DNA of 64,000 bases from Lewinella sp050633125 (GCF_050633125.1 NZ_JBOEFX010000018.1:124001-188000), one strand, 5' to 3'. Positions 7,740-16,615 are shown, numbered from the stretch's first letter. Notes: a model not told the origin generated them from the letters alone. Numbers and translations: made by a program.

Positions 7740-7857
7740 ACAGTAAAAGACGCAATATGCCGCGTCGAAAAAAAGAACCCATTGCCCCCCTGATAAGTTG
7801 TGCCCAGCTATTTTTAGCGAGCACAGCTTTAGTACGGCGTTACACTGCTTTTATTGA

Positions 7858-7990
7858 TATACCCGGCACTTAGTGGTTGAAAATATTAGGGGCCTCCCTT
7901 CGGGCGCTACGCTTCGCAGCTCGTTATTCACTCGGCCCCAGGAGACCTGGGTCTGCCGCCACAGCGGCACTACTACGCATCGCTAGGCCA
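7858..7990 (+). repeat. GC-rich structured repeat (family G2), copy 1
   Basis: Opens with ATACCCGGCACTTAGTGGTTG, then GGGGCCTCCCTTCGGGCGCT and GTTATTCACTC, and ends CGCATCGCTAGGCC. The same blocks occur at 49946-50042 and, in reverse and more diverged, at 53636-53714. Between the blocks lie small hairpins that differ between copies, here CCAGGAGACCTGG and TGCCGCcacaGCGGCA. It fills the gap between the MsbA-like and MazF genes; no gene seen. Confidence 0.65.
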
Positions 7991-8001
7991 CAGTATCAAC
8001 G

Positions 8002-8337
8002 CTAGTCATACAACATTTCCTTGATCACCCTGCGAAGGTCATTGATTTCCGTTCGGCGCAAGCGGTCACCTGTTTTAGAAATCCGGCGTTTATCGATGGT
8101 GCGAATTTGTTCTAGCATCACATAGCCACGTTGCTTGTTTACATTAACTGGCACGCGCGTGGGATAACCCTTATTTTGACTAGTGAGCGGAGCTATGATG
8201 ACCGTCCGCAAATGCTCATTCATCTCATCAGGAGAGATAATCACACAGGGACGTACTTTACGGGTTTCGCTACCTAGTGTCGGTTCAAGATTGACAACAA
8301 CAACTTGGTATTGGCGGTAAGTCGGAGTTTTAGACAT
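8002..8337 (-). CDS. PemK/MazF-family toxin (endoribonuclease)
   Basis: 111 residues, normal for MazF. The SH3-like fold signatures are visible: YQVVVVNLEPTLGSE at the N-terminus, RKVRPCVIISPDEMN (the RP.(V)I.S motif with the catalytic Arg) and TVIIAPLTSQ. The C-terminal helix region is IKEMLYD. MazF toxins cleave mRNA at short sequences and are held inactive by a MazE-type antitoxin. The AbrB-type antitoxin gene lies upstream on the same strand (8525-8797), but 187 bp away instead of overlapping, and the gap holds a dispersed repeat. Confidence 0.88.
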   Translation of the reverse strand: MSKTPTYRQYQVVVVNLEPTLGSETRKVRPCVIISPDEMNEHLRTVIIAPLTSQNKGYPTRVPVNVNKQRGYVMLEQIRTIDKRRISKTGDRLRRTEINDLRRVIKEMLYD

Positions 8338-8395
8338 GGGAAAGGAGGAGGGGGAGGGTTAGAGGGTTCTGGTCATCTTGAAAAGAGAGACAAGC

Positions 8396-8434
8396 CAATT
8401 TTATTTCCGACTTCTCAATTCCGCATTCCGACTT
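8396..8434. repeat. TTCCGAC-family repeat, arm only, between antitoxin and toxin
   Basis: ATTTCCGACTTCTCAATTCCGCATTCCGACTTT matches the right arm of the copies at 4350-4377 and 29722-29755. It sits in the 187-bp gap of the mazEF-like operon. The rest of 8338-8524 shows no gene. Confidence 0.55.
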
Positions 8435-8524
8435 TATAAAGGGTTAGATGGTTTGTTTGTTGACCAGTGTAAGAGTTGAAATTTTACATCTAAAATCCTT
8501 GGAAGGGTGGAAGAGAAATAAAAA

Positions 8525-8797
8525 TTATATTTCTATCAATTCGTCTCCAATCAATTCATCAAGGAGTGCTTCATCTTCGGGAAAGAGGTCTGGCATAGCG
8601 AGCAGGTCATCTTCCTGAGCAGCCATTTCCATAAAAGCCTGGCCCCAACCTACACGTACATCGGGGCTGGGTTTCAGGACAATACAATCGTCCTTGAACT
8701 CCATCTCCACGTTTTCACCAAGATGATAGCGATCCAACACCTTCTTAGGAATACGGATACCGCGAGAATTGCCGATTTTTACGATAGGTACATTCAT
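8525..8797 (-). CDS. MazE-type antitoxin (AbrB/SpoVT DNA-binding fold)
   Basis: 90 residues. The N-terminal swapped-hairpin domain (about 3-48) shows the MazE/AbrB signature VKIGNSRGIRIPKKVLD followed by LGENVEMEFKDDCIVLKPS. The acidic C-terminal tail (about 60-90, rich in E and D: EDEALLDELIGDELIEI) is what normally wraps around and inactivates the MazF dimer. MazE proteins also repress their own operon. The toxin follows downstream at 8337. A TTTG/TAATTTTG promoter lies just upstream. Confidence 0.85.
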   Translation of the reverse strand: MNVPIVKIGNSRGIRIPKKVLDRYHLGENVEMEFKDDCIVLKPSPDVRVGWGQAFMEMAAQEDDLLAMPDLFPEDEALLDELIGDELIEI

Positions 8798-8816
8798 TGT
8801 AATTACTTTGTGGGTA

Positions 8817-8848
8817 CAAAATTACGATATTGTTGTTAAAAAAACAAA
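8817..8848 (-). promoter_or_regulatory. Promoter of the mazEF-like operon (TTTG, 20 nt, TAATTTTG)
   Basis: On the minus strand a TTTG (8848-8845) is followed after 20 nt by TAATTTTG (8824-8817), a full match to the Bacteroidota promoter consensus, 19 nt before the antitoxin ATG. The -33 region overlaps the T-run of the accC terminator. Confidence 0.55.
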
Positions 8849-8849
8849 T

Positions 8850-8879
8850 GGGAATTTGAAACAGCTGTTCCAAATTCCC
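8850..8879 (-). terminator. Terminator downstream of accC
   Basis: Perfect-looking stem GGGAATTTG.AACAGCTGTT.CAAATTCCC. In the direction of accC transcription it is followed by ATTTG and a run of seven T, the layout of an intrinsic terminator. Confidence 0.7.
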
Positions 8880-8908
8880 ATTCTACGTTTTATTAAAAAA
8901 CGCTACAA

Positions 8909-10252
8909 CTACCGATCCTCCAGATCGAAATCATTGAGGAAACCAGTATTGAAATCACCAGACCGGAATTTCGGATCTTTCATAAGGCGCTGGTGGAAAG
9001 GTACGGTGGTCTTGATCCCTTCTATGATAAATTCATCGAGTGCTCGTTCCATTTTGGTGATACACTCCTCACGGGTACGAGCCCGACAGATGAGTTTAGC
9101 GATCATGGAGTCATAATGCGGAGGGATGGTATATCCTGCGTAAACGGCAGTATCAACCCGCACACCATGGCCTTTTGAGCTGTGAAAAGACTTAATCAAG
9201 CCTGGGCTAGGGCGAAAACCATTGAACGGGTCTTCCGCATTGATACGGCATTCCATAGCGTGGCCTGTAGGGAGGTAATTGCCTCCTACGATAGGATGGC
9301 CCGCAGCGATTTTGATCTGTTCTTTGATCAAATCATGATCAATAACTTCTTCCGTTACGGGGTGTTCTACCTGGATACGGGTATTCATCTCCATGAAGTA
9401 GAAATTGCGGTATTTATCTACCAGAAACTCTACGGTACCTACACCTTCGTATTTAATGCATTCTCCTGCACGTACGGCCGCTGCGCCCATTTTTTCGCGC
9501 AACTCATCGGTCATAAATGGAGAAGGACATTCTTCGACCAGCTTTTGGTGACGACGCTGAATAGAGCAATCGCGTTCCGAAAGATGGACAACTTTACCAA
9601 ATTGATCTCCTACAATCTGGAATTCAATATGGCGAGGTTCTTCAACAAATTTTTCGATATAGATACCGTCATTACCGAACGAAGCCTTGGCTTCTTGGCG
9701 AGCAGAATTCCAATTCTTCTCAAAATCTTCGGCTTTGGGTACAATACGCATTCCTTTGCCACCGCCACCAGCCGTAGCTTTGATCATAACGGGAAAACCG
9801 ATTTCGGCAGCTACTTTCTGGCCTTCGGCCAAATCTTTAACCAGCCCATCAGATCCAGGCACAACAGGAACGCCGGCTTTGATCATGGTTTCTTTTGCGG
9901 TCACCTTATCGCCCATCTTACGCATGTGCTCAGGTTCGGGGCCAATAAATTTGATCCCGTATTCTTTACACACTTCTGCAAAATCGGCATTCTCGGCCAA
10001 AAATCCGTACCCCGGATGGATGGCATCAGCATTGGTAATTTCTACCGCTGCCATAATTTTAGGAATACTGAGGTAGGATTCCGCTGAAGCGGGAGGCCCT
10101 ATACAAACGGCTTCATCGGCAAAACGCACGTGCAGGCTTTCGCGATCTGCGGTAGAATAGACGGCAACCGTCTTGATATTCATTTCCCGGCAGGTACGAA
10201 TGATACGCAGCGCGATCTCTCCCCGATTAGCTATGAGGATTTTCTTAAACAT
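8909..10252 (-). CDS. accC: Acetyl-CoA carboxylase, biotin carboxylase subunit
   Basis: 447 residues, the family's normal length. Visible are the N-terminal KILIANRGEIALRIIRTCRE, the ATP-grasp glycine-rich loop TAGGGGKGMRIV, the catalytic segment YFMEMNTRIQVEHPVTEEV, and ERDCSIQRRHQKLVEE. The enzyme carboxylates the biotin of BCCP using ATP and bicarbonate, the first half-reaction of malonyl-CoA synthesis for fatty acids. It lies 48 bp downstream of accB in an efp-accB-accC order common in Bacteroidota, and a clear terminator follows. Confidence 0.95.
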   Translation of the reverse strand: MFKKILIANRGEIALRIIRTCREMNIKTVAVYSTADRESLHVRFADEAVCIGPPASAESYLSIPKIMAAVEITNADAIHPGYGFLAENADFAEVCKEYGIKFIGPEPEHMRKMGDKVTAKETMIKAGVPVVPGSDGLVKDLAEGQKVAAEIGFPVMIKATAGGGGKGMRIVPKAEDFEKNWNSARQEAKASFGNDGIYIEKFVEEPRHIEFQIVGDQFGKVVHLSERDCSIQRRHQKLVEECPSPFMTDELREKMGAAAVRAGECIKYEGVGTVEFLVDKYRNFYFMEMNTRIQVEHPVTEEVIDHDLIKEQIKIAAGHPIVGGNYLPTGHAMECRINAEDPFNGFRPSPGLIKSFHSSKGHGVRVDTAVYAGYTIPPHYDSMIAKLICRARTREECITKMERALDEFIIEGIKTTVPFHQRLMKDPKFRSGDFNTGFLNDFDLEDR

Positions 10253-10300
10253 AGTCGCATAAGCTTAACTTAGGAAAAAGGCAGTAAAGTCTTGGCCAGT

Positions 10301-10819
10301 CTACCCTTTAGGGTCTACCAAGAAGAGCACTTGGTCATACTCGACCGGCTGCGCATCTTCTACCAATACTTTTACAATCTTACCACTCACTTCAGACTCT
10401 ACTTCGTTGAAAAGCTTCATCGCCTCTATGATACATACCGTATCACCGCTACCGATCATGTCGCCTATTTTAACATAAACGGGCTTGTCTGGTGAAGGAG
10501 ACCGGTAGAAGGTTCCTACCATAGGAGACTTTACAGCCAAGTAATTGGATTCATCATCCACTGGGGCGTCTTCCTTTTTACTAGGGGCAGGCGCTGGCGG
10601 AGCAGCGGCAGCTACAGGAGCTGGCGGAGCGTAGGCAGGTGCAGCCGCTGGCATAGGCATCAAAGGAGCTGTGGCTCCAGTGGAAGCTTGACCGTTGTCT
10701 CCTGCTACAAAATGCTTGGTACGGATGGAAAGAGAAAATTCACCCTCTTTCATTTTGAATTCCGATAGCTCCAGCTTACTGACCAGCTTTAGAAGGTCTT
10801 GTATTTCTTTGGTTGACAT
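10301..10819 (-). CDS. accB: Acetyl-CoA carboxylase biotin carboxyl carrier protein
   Basis: 172 residues. After an N-terminal helical segment (about 1-35) comes an Ala/Pro-rich hinge (about 50-80), then the biotinyl domain with the EAMKL motif; the biotin-accepting lysine is K135. The preceding loop SPMVGTFYRSPSPD is the BCCP 'thumb' type. It shuttles carboxyl groups between AccC and the carboxyltransferase AccAD. It is encoded between efp and accC; a hairpin separates it from efp. Confidence 0.95.
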   Translation of the reverse strand: MSTKEIQDLLKLVSKLELSEFKMKEGEFSLSIRTKHFVAGDNGQASTGATAPLMPMPAAAPAYAPPAPVAAAAPPAPAPSKKEDAPVDDESNYLAVKSPMVGTFYRSPSPDKPVYVKIGDMIGSGDTVCIIEAMKLFNEVESEVSGKIVKVLVEDAQPVEYDQVLFLVDPKG

Positions 10820-10907
10820 AGCGTCAGGAATTGGTTGGTTTGCAGCCTAAGATAATGAAAAAGTTCAATCCCGGCGTGCAATGGCAATTACAGAAATAAT
10901 CAAAAGC

Positions 10908-10932
10908 AGATGGCACCTATTAGGTGCCATCT
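10908..10932 (-). terminator. Hairpin between efp and accB
   Basis: AGATGGCACCTA and TAGGTGCCATCT pair perfectly around one base (effective loop 3-5 nt). In the direction of transcription it is followed by GCTTTTGATTATTT, a weak T tract. It may end efp transcripts or attenuate read-through into accB. Confidence 0.55.
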
Positions 10933-10938
10933 AATAAC

Positions 10939-11505
10939 TTATGATTTAACCCGTTCCACGTAAGAACCAGAACGAGTATCAATTTTAATTTTATCCCCCT
11001 GATTTACAAACAGAGGTACTCTTACTTCAGCACCACTCTCTACCGTTGCTGGCTTGAGGGTGTTGGTGGCCGTATCACCTTTCACACCAGGCTCGGTGTA
11101 GGTGATTTCCATTTCAACGTATTGAGGCATTTCCATCGTTAAAGGAACTTCGTTGTTGGTATCGTATAGTACGTCTACCTCCATGCCTTCATTCATTAAA
11201 TCTTTACGATCGATCAGTGCTTCGGGTAAAGCCAACTGCTCAAAGGTTTCTGTATTCATGAAGTGTACGCCCATATCATCCTCGTAGAGGTACTGGAATT
11301 TACGGCGCTCTACACGAATCTCTTCGACCTTGTGCCCGGCAGAGAAAGTGTGATCAAGTAACCGACCACTGGTCAAACTCTTGATTTTGGTGCGCACGAA
11401 GGCGGCGCCTTTGCCCGGCTTTACGTGCTGAAACTCAACGACTGTGTATTTGTCGTTGTTCAACTCTAAGCACATCCCGTTGCGAATATCCGAGGTATTT
11501 GCCAT
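10939..11505 (-). CDS. efp: Translation elongation factor P
   Basis: 188 residues with the three-barrel EF-P layout: MANTSDIRNGMCLELNN at the start, the loop VKPGKGAAFVRTK that carries the tip lysine (K32 in PGKGA) and the C-terminal OB domain ending KIDTRSGSYVERV. EF-P rescues ribosomes stalled at polyproline stretches. The tip lysine is present, but no modification enzyme (EpmA/B or EarP) is encoded in the window. It is the first gene of the efp-accB-accC cluster, with a TATCTTTG promoter box upstream. Confidence 0.95.
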   Translation of the reverse strand: MANTSDIRNGMCLELNNDKYTVVEFQHVKPGKGAAFVRTKIKSLTSGRLLDHTFSAGHKVEEIRVERRKFQYLYEDDMGVHFMNTETFEQLALPEALIDRKDLMNEGMEVDVLYDTNNEVPLTMEMPQYVEMEITYTEPGVKGDTATNTLKPATVESGAEVRVPLFVNQGDKIKIDTRSGSYVERVKS

Positions 11506-11537
11506 CGTTTCTATTTATTTTTCTTTCAAAAGCGGGG

Positions 11538-11545
11538 CAAAGATA
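11538..11545 (-). promoter_or_regulatory. -7 box TATCTTTG for efp
   Basis: Matches TAnnTTTG on the minus strand, 32 nt before the efp ATG, giving a predicted leader of about 28 nt. Confidence 0.5.
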
Positions 11546-11587
11546 GGCATACTCCTACACATTGCAGGGCTTTGGTTCCTCAAAATT

Positions 11588-12790
11588 TTAGGCGATAGCG
11601 GTTCGTTGCCGCTGCATATAGAAGTATAAGCCGCCAAAAAGCACAATCAAGACCGCCGGAAATAAGACCAGCGAGCCCAGTGTCATCTGCCCTGCAGCCA
11701 ATTCGGCAGCGTCTCCCACCAGGCCGTCAGCAAGTGCTTTAGCGCGATTGGTATCTAACCAGCCACCAATAATCGGGTTCCAAATTGACATGGCAAACAT
11801 ACCTGCACCACCTACTAAAGATAAACCTAGTGCCCCCGTTTTAGGAATATACTCACTGGTAAACCCGAGCATTGTCGGCCAAAAGTAACAAATGCCAATC
11901 GCAAACAGTACAGCTGCTACGTAAATCATAGGCCCTGTCACTACACTCATCATATAAATCCCCAAGGCAGCAATGACCGCTGACGCCCATAGCACCCCCG
12001 TAGGATTGAGACGGTGTACCAAGCCACCAGCAAAATAACGACCGATAGCCATGAGCCCCGTCACCAAGGCTAGAATCAACATCGGCTGTGCACCAGCGTT
12101 GCCAAGGATACGCTCTACCCACTGCGTGGTCCCAAATTCGGTGGAAGCCGTAAGCGTCATACAAATGGCGATAAAGATAAAGAGTGGATTAGCCAACCCT
12201 TTGATGTTCTCCTTGGTAGAAGATTCGATGTGTTCCGACTGAGGAAAGGTTTGCCCAAAAATCAGGTAAGCATAAACCAACGTAGGCAACAGCATAATAC
12301 CGATTTGTGCCTGCCAGCCCATTCCGCTCATCAACTGTGCGACCAAGCTACCTATCACAATCCCTCCGGGGAACCAGACGTGAAACTTATTCAGCATCGT
12401 CGTCTTATTATCGTGGTACATATCTGCAATCATAGGGTTACACGCTGCTTCCACACAACCGTTGGCAAAACCAATAAAGAAGGTTGAAATTAATAAGCCC
12501 CAAAAACCTCCTGCCATAATGGTAAGCACTAACCCTAATAAGTGGCTAAAAAAAGCAGCGTACATCATTCGCTTTGGGCCTACTTCATTGTAAAGTAATC
12601 CGCCAATAATCATTGCTACAGGAAAGCCCAAAAAGGCCATCGAGTTTACCCAACCCAGCTGTTGATCACTAAGGGTAAATTGTTGCGACAATTCGGTAAG
12701 AATACCTGCTCGTATTGCGAAGGTCATTGCGGTTACGACCAGCGCGACGCAACAGGCGAGGAATAAGCGATTTTTACTAATTTGCTCCAT
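11588..12790 (-). CDS. MFS transporter, sugar-permease-like (12 membrane segments)
   Basis: 400 residues with about twelve hydrophobic segments. The first is LFLACCVALVVTAMTFAIRAGI, followed by the cytoplasmic loop LLYNEVGPKRMM (an MFS G...G.R.. loop) and GFANGCVEAACNPMIADMY, resembling the motif region of FucP-type proteins. Such carriers bring sugars or small organics into the cell by proton symport. It follows the 1221-residue DUF1080/propeller lipoprotein on the same strand by 36 bp, so the pair probably form one operon. That suggests uptake of a sugar or sugar derivative released by the enzyme outside the inner membrane (inference). Confidence 0.75.
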   Translation of the reverse strand: MEQISKNRLFLACCVALVVTAMTFAIRAGILTELSQQFTLSDQQLGWVNSMAFLGFPVAMIIGGLLYNEVGPKRMMYAAFFSHLLGLVLTIMAGGFWGLLISTFFIGFANGCVEAACNPMIADMYHDNKTTMLNKFHVWFPGGIVIGSLVAQLMSGMGWQAQIGIMLLPTLVYAYLIFGQTFPQSEHIESSTKENIKGLANPLFIFIAICMTLTASTEFGTTQWVERILGNAGAQPMLILALVTGLMAIGRYFAGGLVHRLNPTGVLWASAVIAALGIYMMSVVTGPMIYVAAVLFAIGICYFWPTMLGFTSEYIPKTGALGLSLVGGAGMFAMSIWNPIIGGWLDTNRAKALADGLVGDAAELAAGQMTLGSLVLFPAVLIVLFGGLYFYMQRQRTAIA

Positions 12791-12826
12791 GATTGTTCGT
12801 TTTGTTTTATGCTTTGATAAAAGAGC

Positions 12827-15800
12827 TTACAGCTCCCGGATTTTTATATTTCTAAACCATACGCGATCGCCATGATCCTGTAGTGAAATATGGCCTTTAC
12901 GTGCCTGACCAAAGCCTTCCATTTCCTTGAATTTGCTGCTGGCGATCATTTGTTGCCAGCCATTGGTAAACAACTCCGTACTGACTACTTTTCGACCATT
13001 GAGCCAATGTTCCAGTTGACCATCTTTGATGCGAATGCGTGCTCGGTTCCATTCTCCGGCCGGGCGGACTGTTTCAGGGACAGCAGAAATCATATCGTAT
13101 AGATCTCCTGCCCGGTGCTTGATAATCATCGCATCAGGATGACAGGTATTGTCGAGCACCTGCATTTCCGGGCCCGTTTGCCAGGGGTAATCGTAGTCTT
13201 TTGAATCCACTACATTAAACATAATGCCGCTGTTGCCGCAGGGGGCAATCTTCCACTCGATTTGGAACTCAAAGTTCTCGAATTCTCCTGCACTTACGAT
13301 ATCACCACCATCTGCGGCTTGCCAGCCACCATCTTCCCGTGCGATCACATCCAGCATTAGGGTACCATCCTGTACTTTCCAGCTGGTGCCAATACTTTCT
13401 TTGCCAAAATTGCGCCATCCACTGGTCGTTTGGCCATCAAAAAGGAGCTTCCAGCCTGCTTCGCGCTCATTAGCAGTAAGCTGATTAGGTGCAGGAGGCA
13501 AGGTTGCTGGATTAGTAAAGCCTGGTTCATCGCTCGGAATATTATTCAGGGTATACCAAGCTTCAGTAGTCCATAAGCTCTTGCCATCGGTGCTGGTCCA
13601 GTAATTAGGGAGTTGCAGGTGAATGACATGCTCTGTTTCCATACCATTCAATTCCAAGAAGATGCGTTTTCTGTCATTGCTGATATGAATCGACTGCACC
13701 GGCAGACGGCGATCATCGAGCTTGGGGCCACCATACTCATTGGTAGGCAAATAGTACCATTGGCGTACTTTATAATCGTTAAGATCAGCACCAAAAGCAG
13801 GGTCTAGTGGTTCAGTCAATTCAATTTCAACACCATTACTTTTGGCACGTACTGCCAACATTTCAAAAACTGGTTTTTCGTTGTACTTCAGGCGCTGTAG
13901 GCCGTACCATAATCCTCCGCTATGCTGCCAGTTACCAGTAGAACCAATCCCTCCAACATAAAGCGCACCATCGGGGCCCCAAACCATACGGTTCACCCCT
14001 GCCTCTAGCCCTTGCACAAAGCGGAAGACACAGCCTTGGTATTCACCAGCCACTTTCTCTACAAAAACTCGCTTGACGCCACCGTGAGTGACCTCGCCAT
14101 GAATCATCTGCCCTTTGTAAGGCCCATCATTGAGGTAAAGGGGCGTACTCGGAGAGTTGCCAATTTCGTCTTGTGGTAACCATACAACGGGAGGTTTCAT
14201 CCGAAGTTGGGCCACTCTGCTACTATCTACTGCACGTGAGCCAAAGAAAGCTCCCTCGGAAACGTGTAAAATCTTGGAGGACGGTAGCCAGTCCCCCTGG
14301 TTGTCTGCAATAAATATTTCGTCATCAACGCCAATACCTACACCGTTGGGAGTACGTAAACCTTCAGCTACAATCTCCAATTTTCCCGTAGTCTCGTGAA
14401 TACGTACTGCCTTGCCACGCGTTTTTGGCTGGTTAGGAGCACTCGCTCCACCCGGAAGGATGCCAATCGCCAGCGCGCCATAGAAATAAGGAGCTTTGTA
14501 CGCCAATCCGAAAGCGAATTCGTGGAAATTGGCCGACACCAACCAATCGTTAGACACCGTACGGTATTCGTCTGTTAGTTCATCGCCATCGTGATCAACG
14601 AGCTCCGTAAGCTCCTGTTTTTGTAAGACAAAAATGGAGCCATCTACCACCTTTAAACCTAATGGTTCGGCAAGGCCGGTAGCTATTCTCTTGTAAGACA
14701 TTTGACTGGGATCGCCAGTGCTGACGCCCTCCACGATGTAAACACTACCTTCAGCATCCCAAGTGCTGATGACCAAACGGCCATCAGGTAGAAAATCCAT
14801 CCCTCCTACTTTTGGAGAAAAGCCGTCGGGGCGGGCCTGGGTGAGGGTGTAGGCCGGATGTACCTCCGTGAGAGAGGCTCCATCGCCAGGAATAATGGTA
14901 CTTGTATTCAGCGCAGAACTTACCACTGCGGGCTGTGCCTCGCGCGTGTGCATCAAAACGGAAGAAGGCACCGGCTCGAAACGATTGGTCTCGAAGGAGC
15001 GCCAAGTCAGCCGGAAAGTGCGACCACCTTTGCCTTGCATATACAGTATCCGTACCGGATGGTAGCCTTCTGCCAGAACGACTTCTCCGTCGACGGCCTG
15101 ATCGCCGTGAGGGCCATCGTTATTGATCATCAACTGATCGTCGATATACATCTGAGAGCCATCATCACTAATCAGCCGAAAAGTGTAATTATTGGTTTTC
15201 GGAATCCGAAGGTATCCCGTCACTTCCAGGGCAAAGTCTTCTTCGAGTTCACCAAAATCTGCGGCATAGAACTCTACTTTAGGTAAAATGCCTGCAAAAA
15301 GAGGCTCCTTCTTGTAGTTGACATCCAACACCGACCGTACACCACTATTTATTTTAAATGCTTTTACAATGCCTCCTGGTAAAAAATCTTCTCCAGCTAC
15401 TTCGGCAGCTGGCTGCGCAGCGGCTAGATCAACTCCTTCGTCTGTTTCAATTGCAGCCAAGGCGTTTTCCTCCTCTTCATCCAATGACATAATGTATGCC
15501 ACCATAGCCTGTGCTTGATGAGGCGGCAGGTCGGGGTGCGGGGTCATCGCGGCTTCGCCCCAATTTCCAGCGCCCCCTTGCATGACTTTGCTGACGAGCA
15601 TACTTACGTTTTCTTCGGTATTGCGATAACGGCGAGCTACATCTGTATAAGAAGGGCCAATGGTTTGAAGGTAAGTATTGTGACAAGAGCGGCAGTCGCT
15701 TCGCGAAATAAGACGGTAGCCCAGTGGGCGGCGTTCTTCTTCCTCAGCGCCTACTACTTTATTTTCATTTTCGATGGTTGGCCTGCGAGTAAAAAGGGCC

Positions 15801-16492
15801 TTTATCGTAGTCGCTGAATTGGCACTGAGCTTTAGTACACCGTCAAGGGCTACGCTGCTTAGGCGACTATTACCTTTGAGCAATTCTTCCTGAGATACCC
15901 ATTCGCCATCAGTCTGGAGATTGTCGGCCGTAGGTAAACTTTCATAATGCAGCATAAACAAAACCTGTGCGTCAGCGGGCACCCCTTCTGTGACGAAAGT
16001 CCGCTGAAAGCCGGTTTGTCCATAATCATTGGTATAATACTCGGGTTGCTCTTTGATATCAATGGCAGTGCCATCGGCGAGGCGTAGCTGGTATTTTATC
16101 CAAACCTGCCCCTCTTCAAAGTGATGACCACCATACTGAATTACCGGGCGCTCTTCTTTATCGCCTCGCAATACTCTCCAAGGTTGCTCATAAGGATTTT
16201 GGAGCCAAATATCACCTAGAGAACTAGGCTGAGGACCGTGTACGGTGGTATAAACTGCTCCGTCAAAATTGACACCACCGCTCCAAGCTTTGGACAGTGC
16301 TCCTGTTTGGGCTGAATAAGCCAGCCACAAATTATCGTGGAGTGCTACAGTCAGCATCCGAGGTTGAGCATCTAGCACCGACCGAAAAACCCAGGGTGCA
16401 TGTGGGCGTTCAGCAATATTATTTTTCTCTGATTGGCAAGCAACGAATAGCAGGCTCAGAACAGCCAGCAACGACAGACGATTAAGGATCAT
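12827..16492 (-). CDS. Composite lipoprotein: cytochrome c, PA14, beta-propeller and DUF1080 domains
   Basis: 1221 residues from the ATG at 16492; a start 48 bp upstream was rejected because it would precede the lipoprotein signal (LSLLAVLSLLFVACQ, lipid-anchor Cys near residue 19). Domains in order: an N-terminal beta region (about 30-250); a c-type cytochrome with CRSCH (about 266-270) and a downstream AAMTPHP as possible Met ligand; a PA14 carbohydrate-binding domain (about 370-495, DDGSQMYIDDQL); a glucose/sorbosone-dehydrogenase-like propeller (about 555-880, MDFLPDGRLVIST); and a C-terminal DUF1080 domain (about 1015-1221, WKLLFDGQTTSGW). DUF1080 members act as 3-keto-glycoside hydrolases. 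The haem plus propeller implies sugar oxidation coupled to electron transfer. It probably sits in the periplasm or outer membrane. Confidence 0.85.
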   Translation of the reverse strand: MILNRLSLLAVLSLLFVACQSEKNNIAERPHAPWVFRSVLDAQPRMLTVALHDNLWLAYSAQTGALSKAWSGGVNFDGAVYTTVHGPQPSSLGDIWLQNPYEQPWRVLRGDKEERPVIQYGGHHFEEGQVWIKYQLRLADGTAIDIKEQPEYYTNDYGQTGFQRTFVTEGVPADAQVLFMLHYESLPTADNLQTDGEWVSQEELLKGNSRLSSVALDGVLKLSANSATTIKALFTRRPTIENENKVVGAEEEERRPLGYRLISRSDCRSCHNTYLQTIGPSYTDVARRYRNTEENVSMLVSKVMQGGAGNWGEAAMTPHPDLPPHQAQAMVAYIMSLDEEEENALAAIETDEGVDLAAAQPAAEVAGEDFLPGGIVKAFKINSGVRSVLDVNYKKEPLFAGILPKVEFYAADFGELEEDFALEVTGYLRIPKTNNYTFRLISDDGSQMYIDDQLMINNDGPHGDQAVDGEVVLAEGYHPVRILYMQGKGGRTFRLTWRSFETNRFEPVPSSVLMHTREAQPAVVSSALNTSTIIPGDGASLTEVHPAYTLTQARPDGFSPKVGGMDFLPDGRLVISTWDAEGSVYIVEGVSTGDPSQMSYKRIATGLAEPLGLKVVDGSIFVLQKQELTELVDHDGDELTDEYRTVSNDWLVSANFHEFAFGLAYKAPYFYGALAIGILPGGASAPNQPKTRGKAVRIHETTGKLEIVAEGLRTPNGVGIGVDDEIFIADNQGDWLPSSKILHVSEGAFFGSRAVDSSRVAQLRMKPPVVWLPQDEIGNSPSTPLYLNDGPYKGQMIHGEVTHGGVKRVFVEKVAGEYQGCVFRFVQGLEAGVNRMVWGPDGALYVGGIGSTGNWQHSGGLWYGLQRLKYNEKPVFEMLAVRAKSNGVEIELTEPLDPAFGADLNDYKVRQWYYLPTNEYGGPKLDDRRLPVQSIHISNDRKRIFLELNGMETEHVIHLQLPNYWTSTDGKSLWTTEAWYTLNNIPSDEPGFTNPATLPPAPNQLTANEREAGWKLLFDGQTTSGWRNFGKESIGTSWKVQDGTLMLDVIAREDGGWQAADGGDIVSAGEFENFEFQIEWKIAPCGNSGIMFNVVDSKDYDYPWQTGPEMQVLDNTCHPDAMIIKHRAGDLYDMISAVPETVRPAGEWNRARIRIKDGQLEHWLNGRKVVSTELFTNGWQQMIASSKFKEMEGFGQARKGHISLQDHGDRVWFRNIKIREL

Positions 16493-16523
16493 ACAGCTAT
16501 AGATATTCGAGCTAAAACAAGAT

Positions 16524-16615
16524 GATCCAATTTGTTTCAAGGTTTAGTAAGAAAAAGAATACAGCTTTCTTTTAGTCAGTTGCTTATCTTTTTTTCACTA
16601 AACCCAAATTGGATC
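16524..16615. repeat. Inverted repeat GATCCAATTTG / CAAATTGGATC
   Basis: Left arm 16524-16548 (GATCCAATTTG plus GGTTTAGT) and right arm 16597-16615 (ACTAAACC plus CAAATTGGATC) are complementary and enclose about 48 bp rich in A and T. It lies 32 bp upstream of the composite lipoprotein gene and could be a small inserted element or a regulatory cruciform. The rest of 16616-16824 shows no convincing gene. Confidence 0.5.

Noticed and set aside
9182..10087. Long plus-strand open frame of 301 codons opposite accC
   Set aside because: Antisense shadow of a strongly conserved gene with codon bias of the minus strand.
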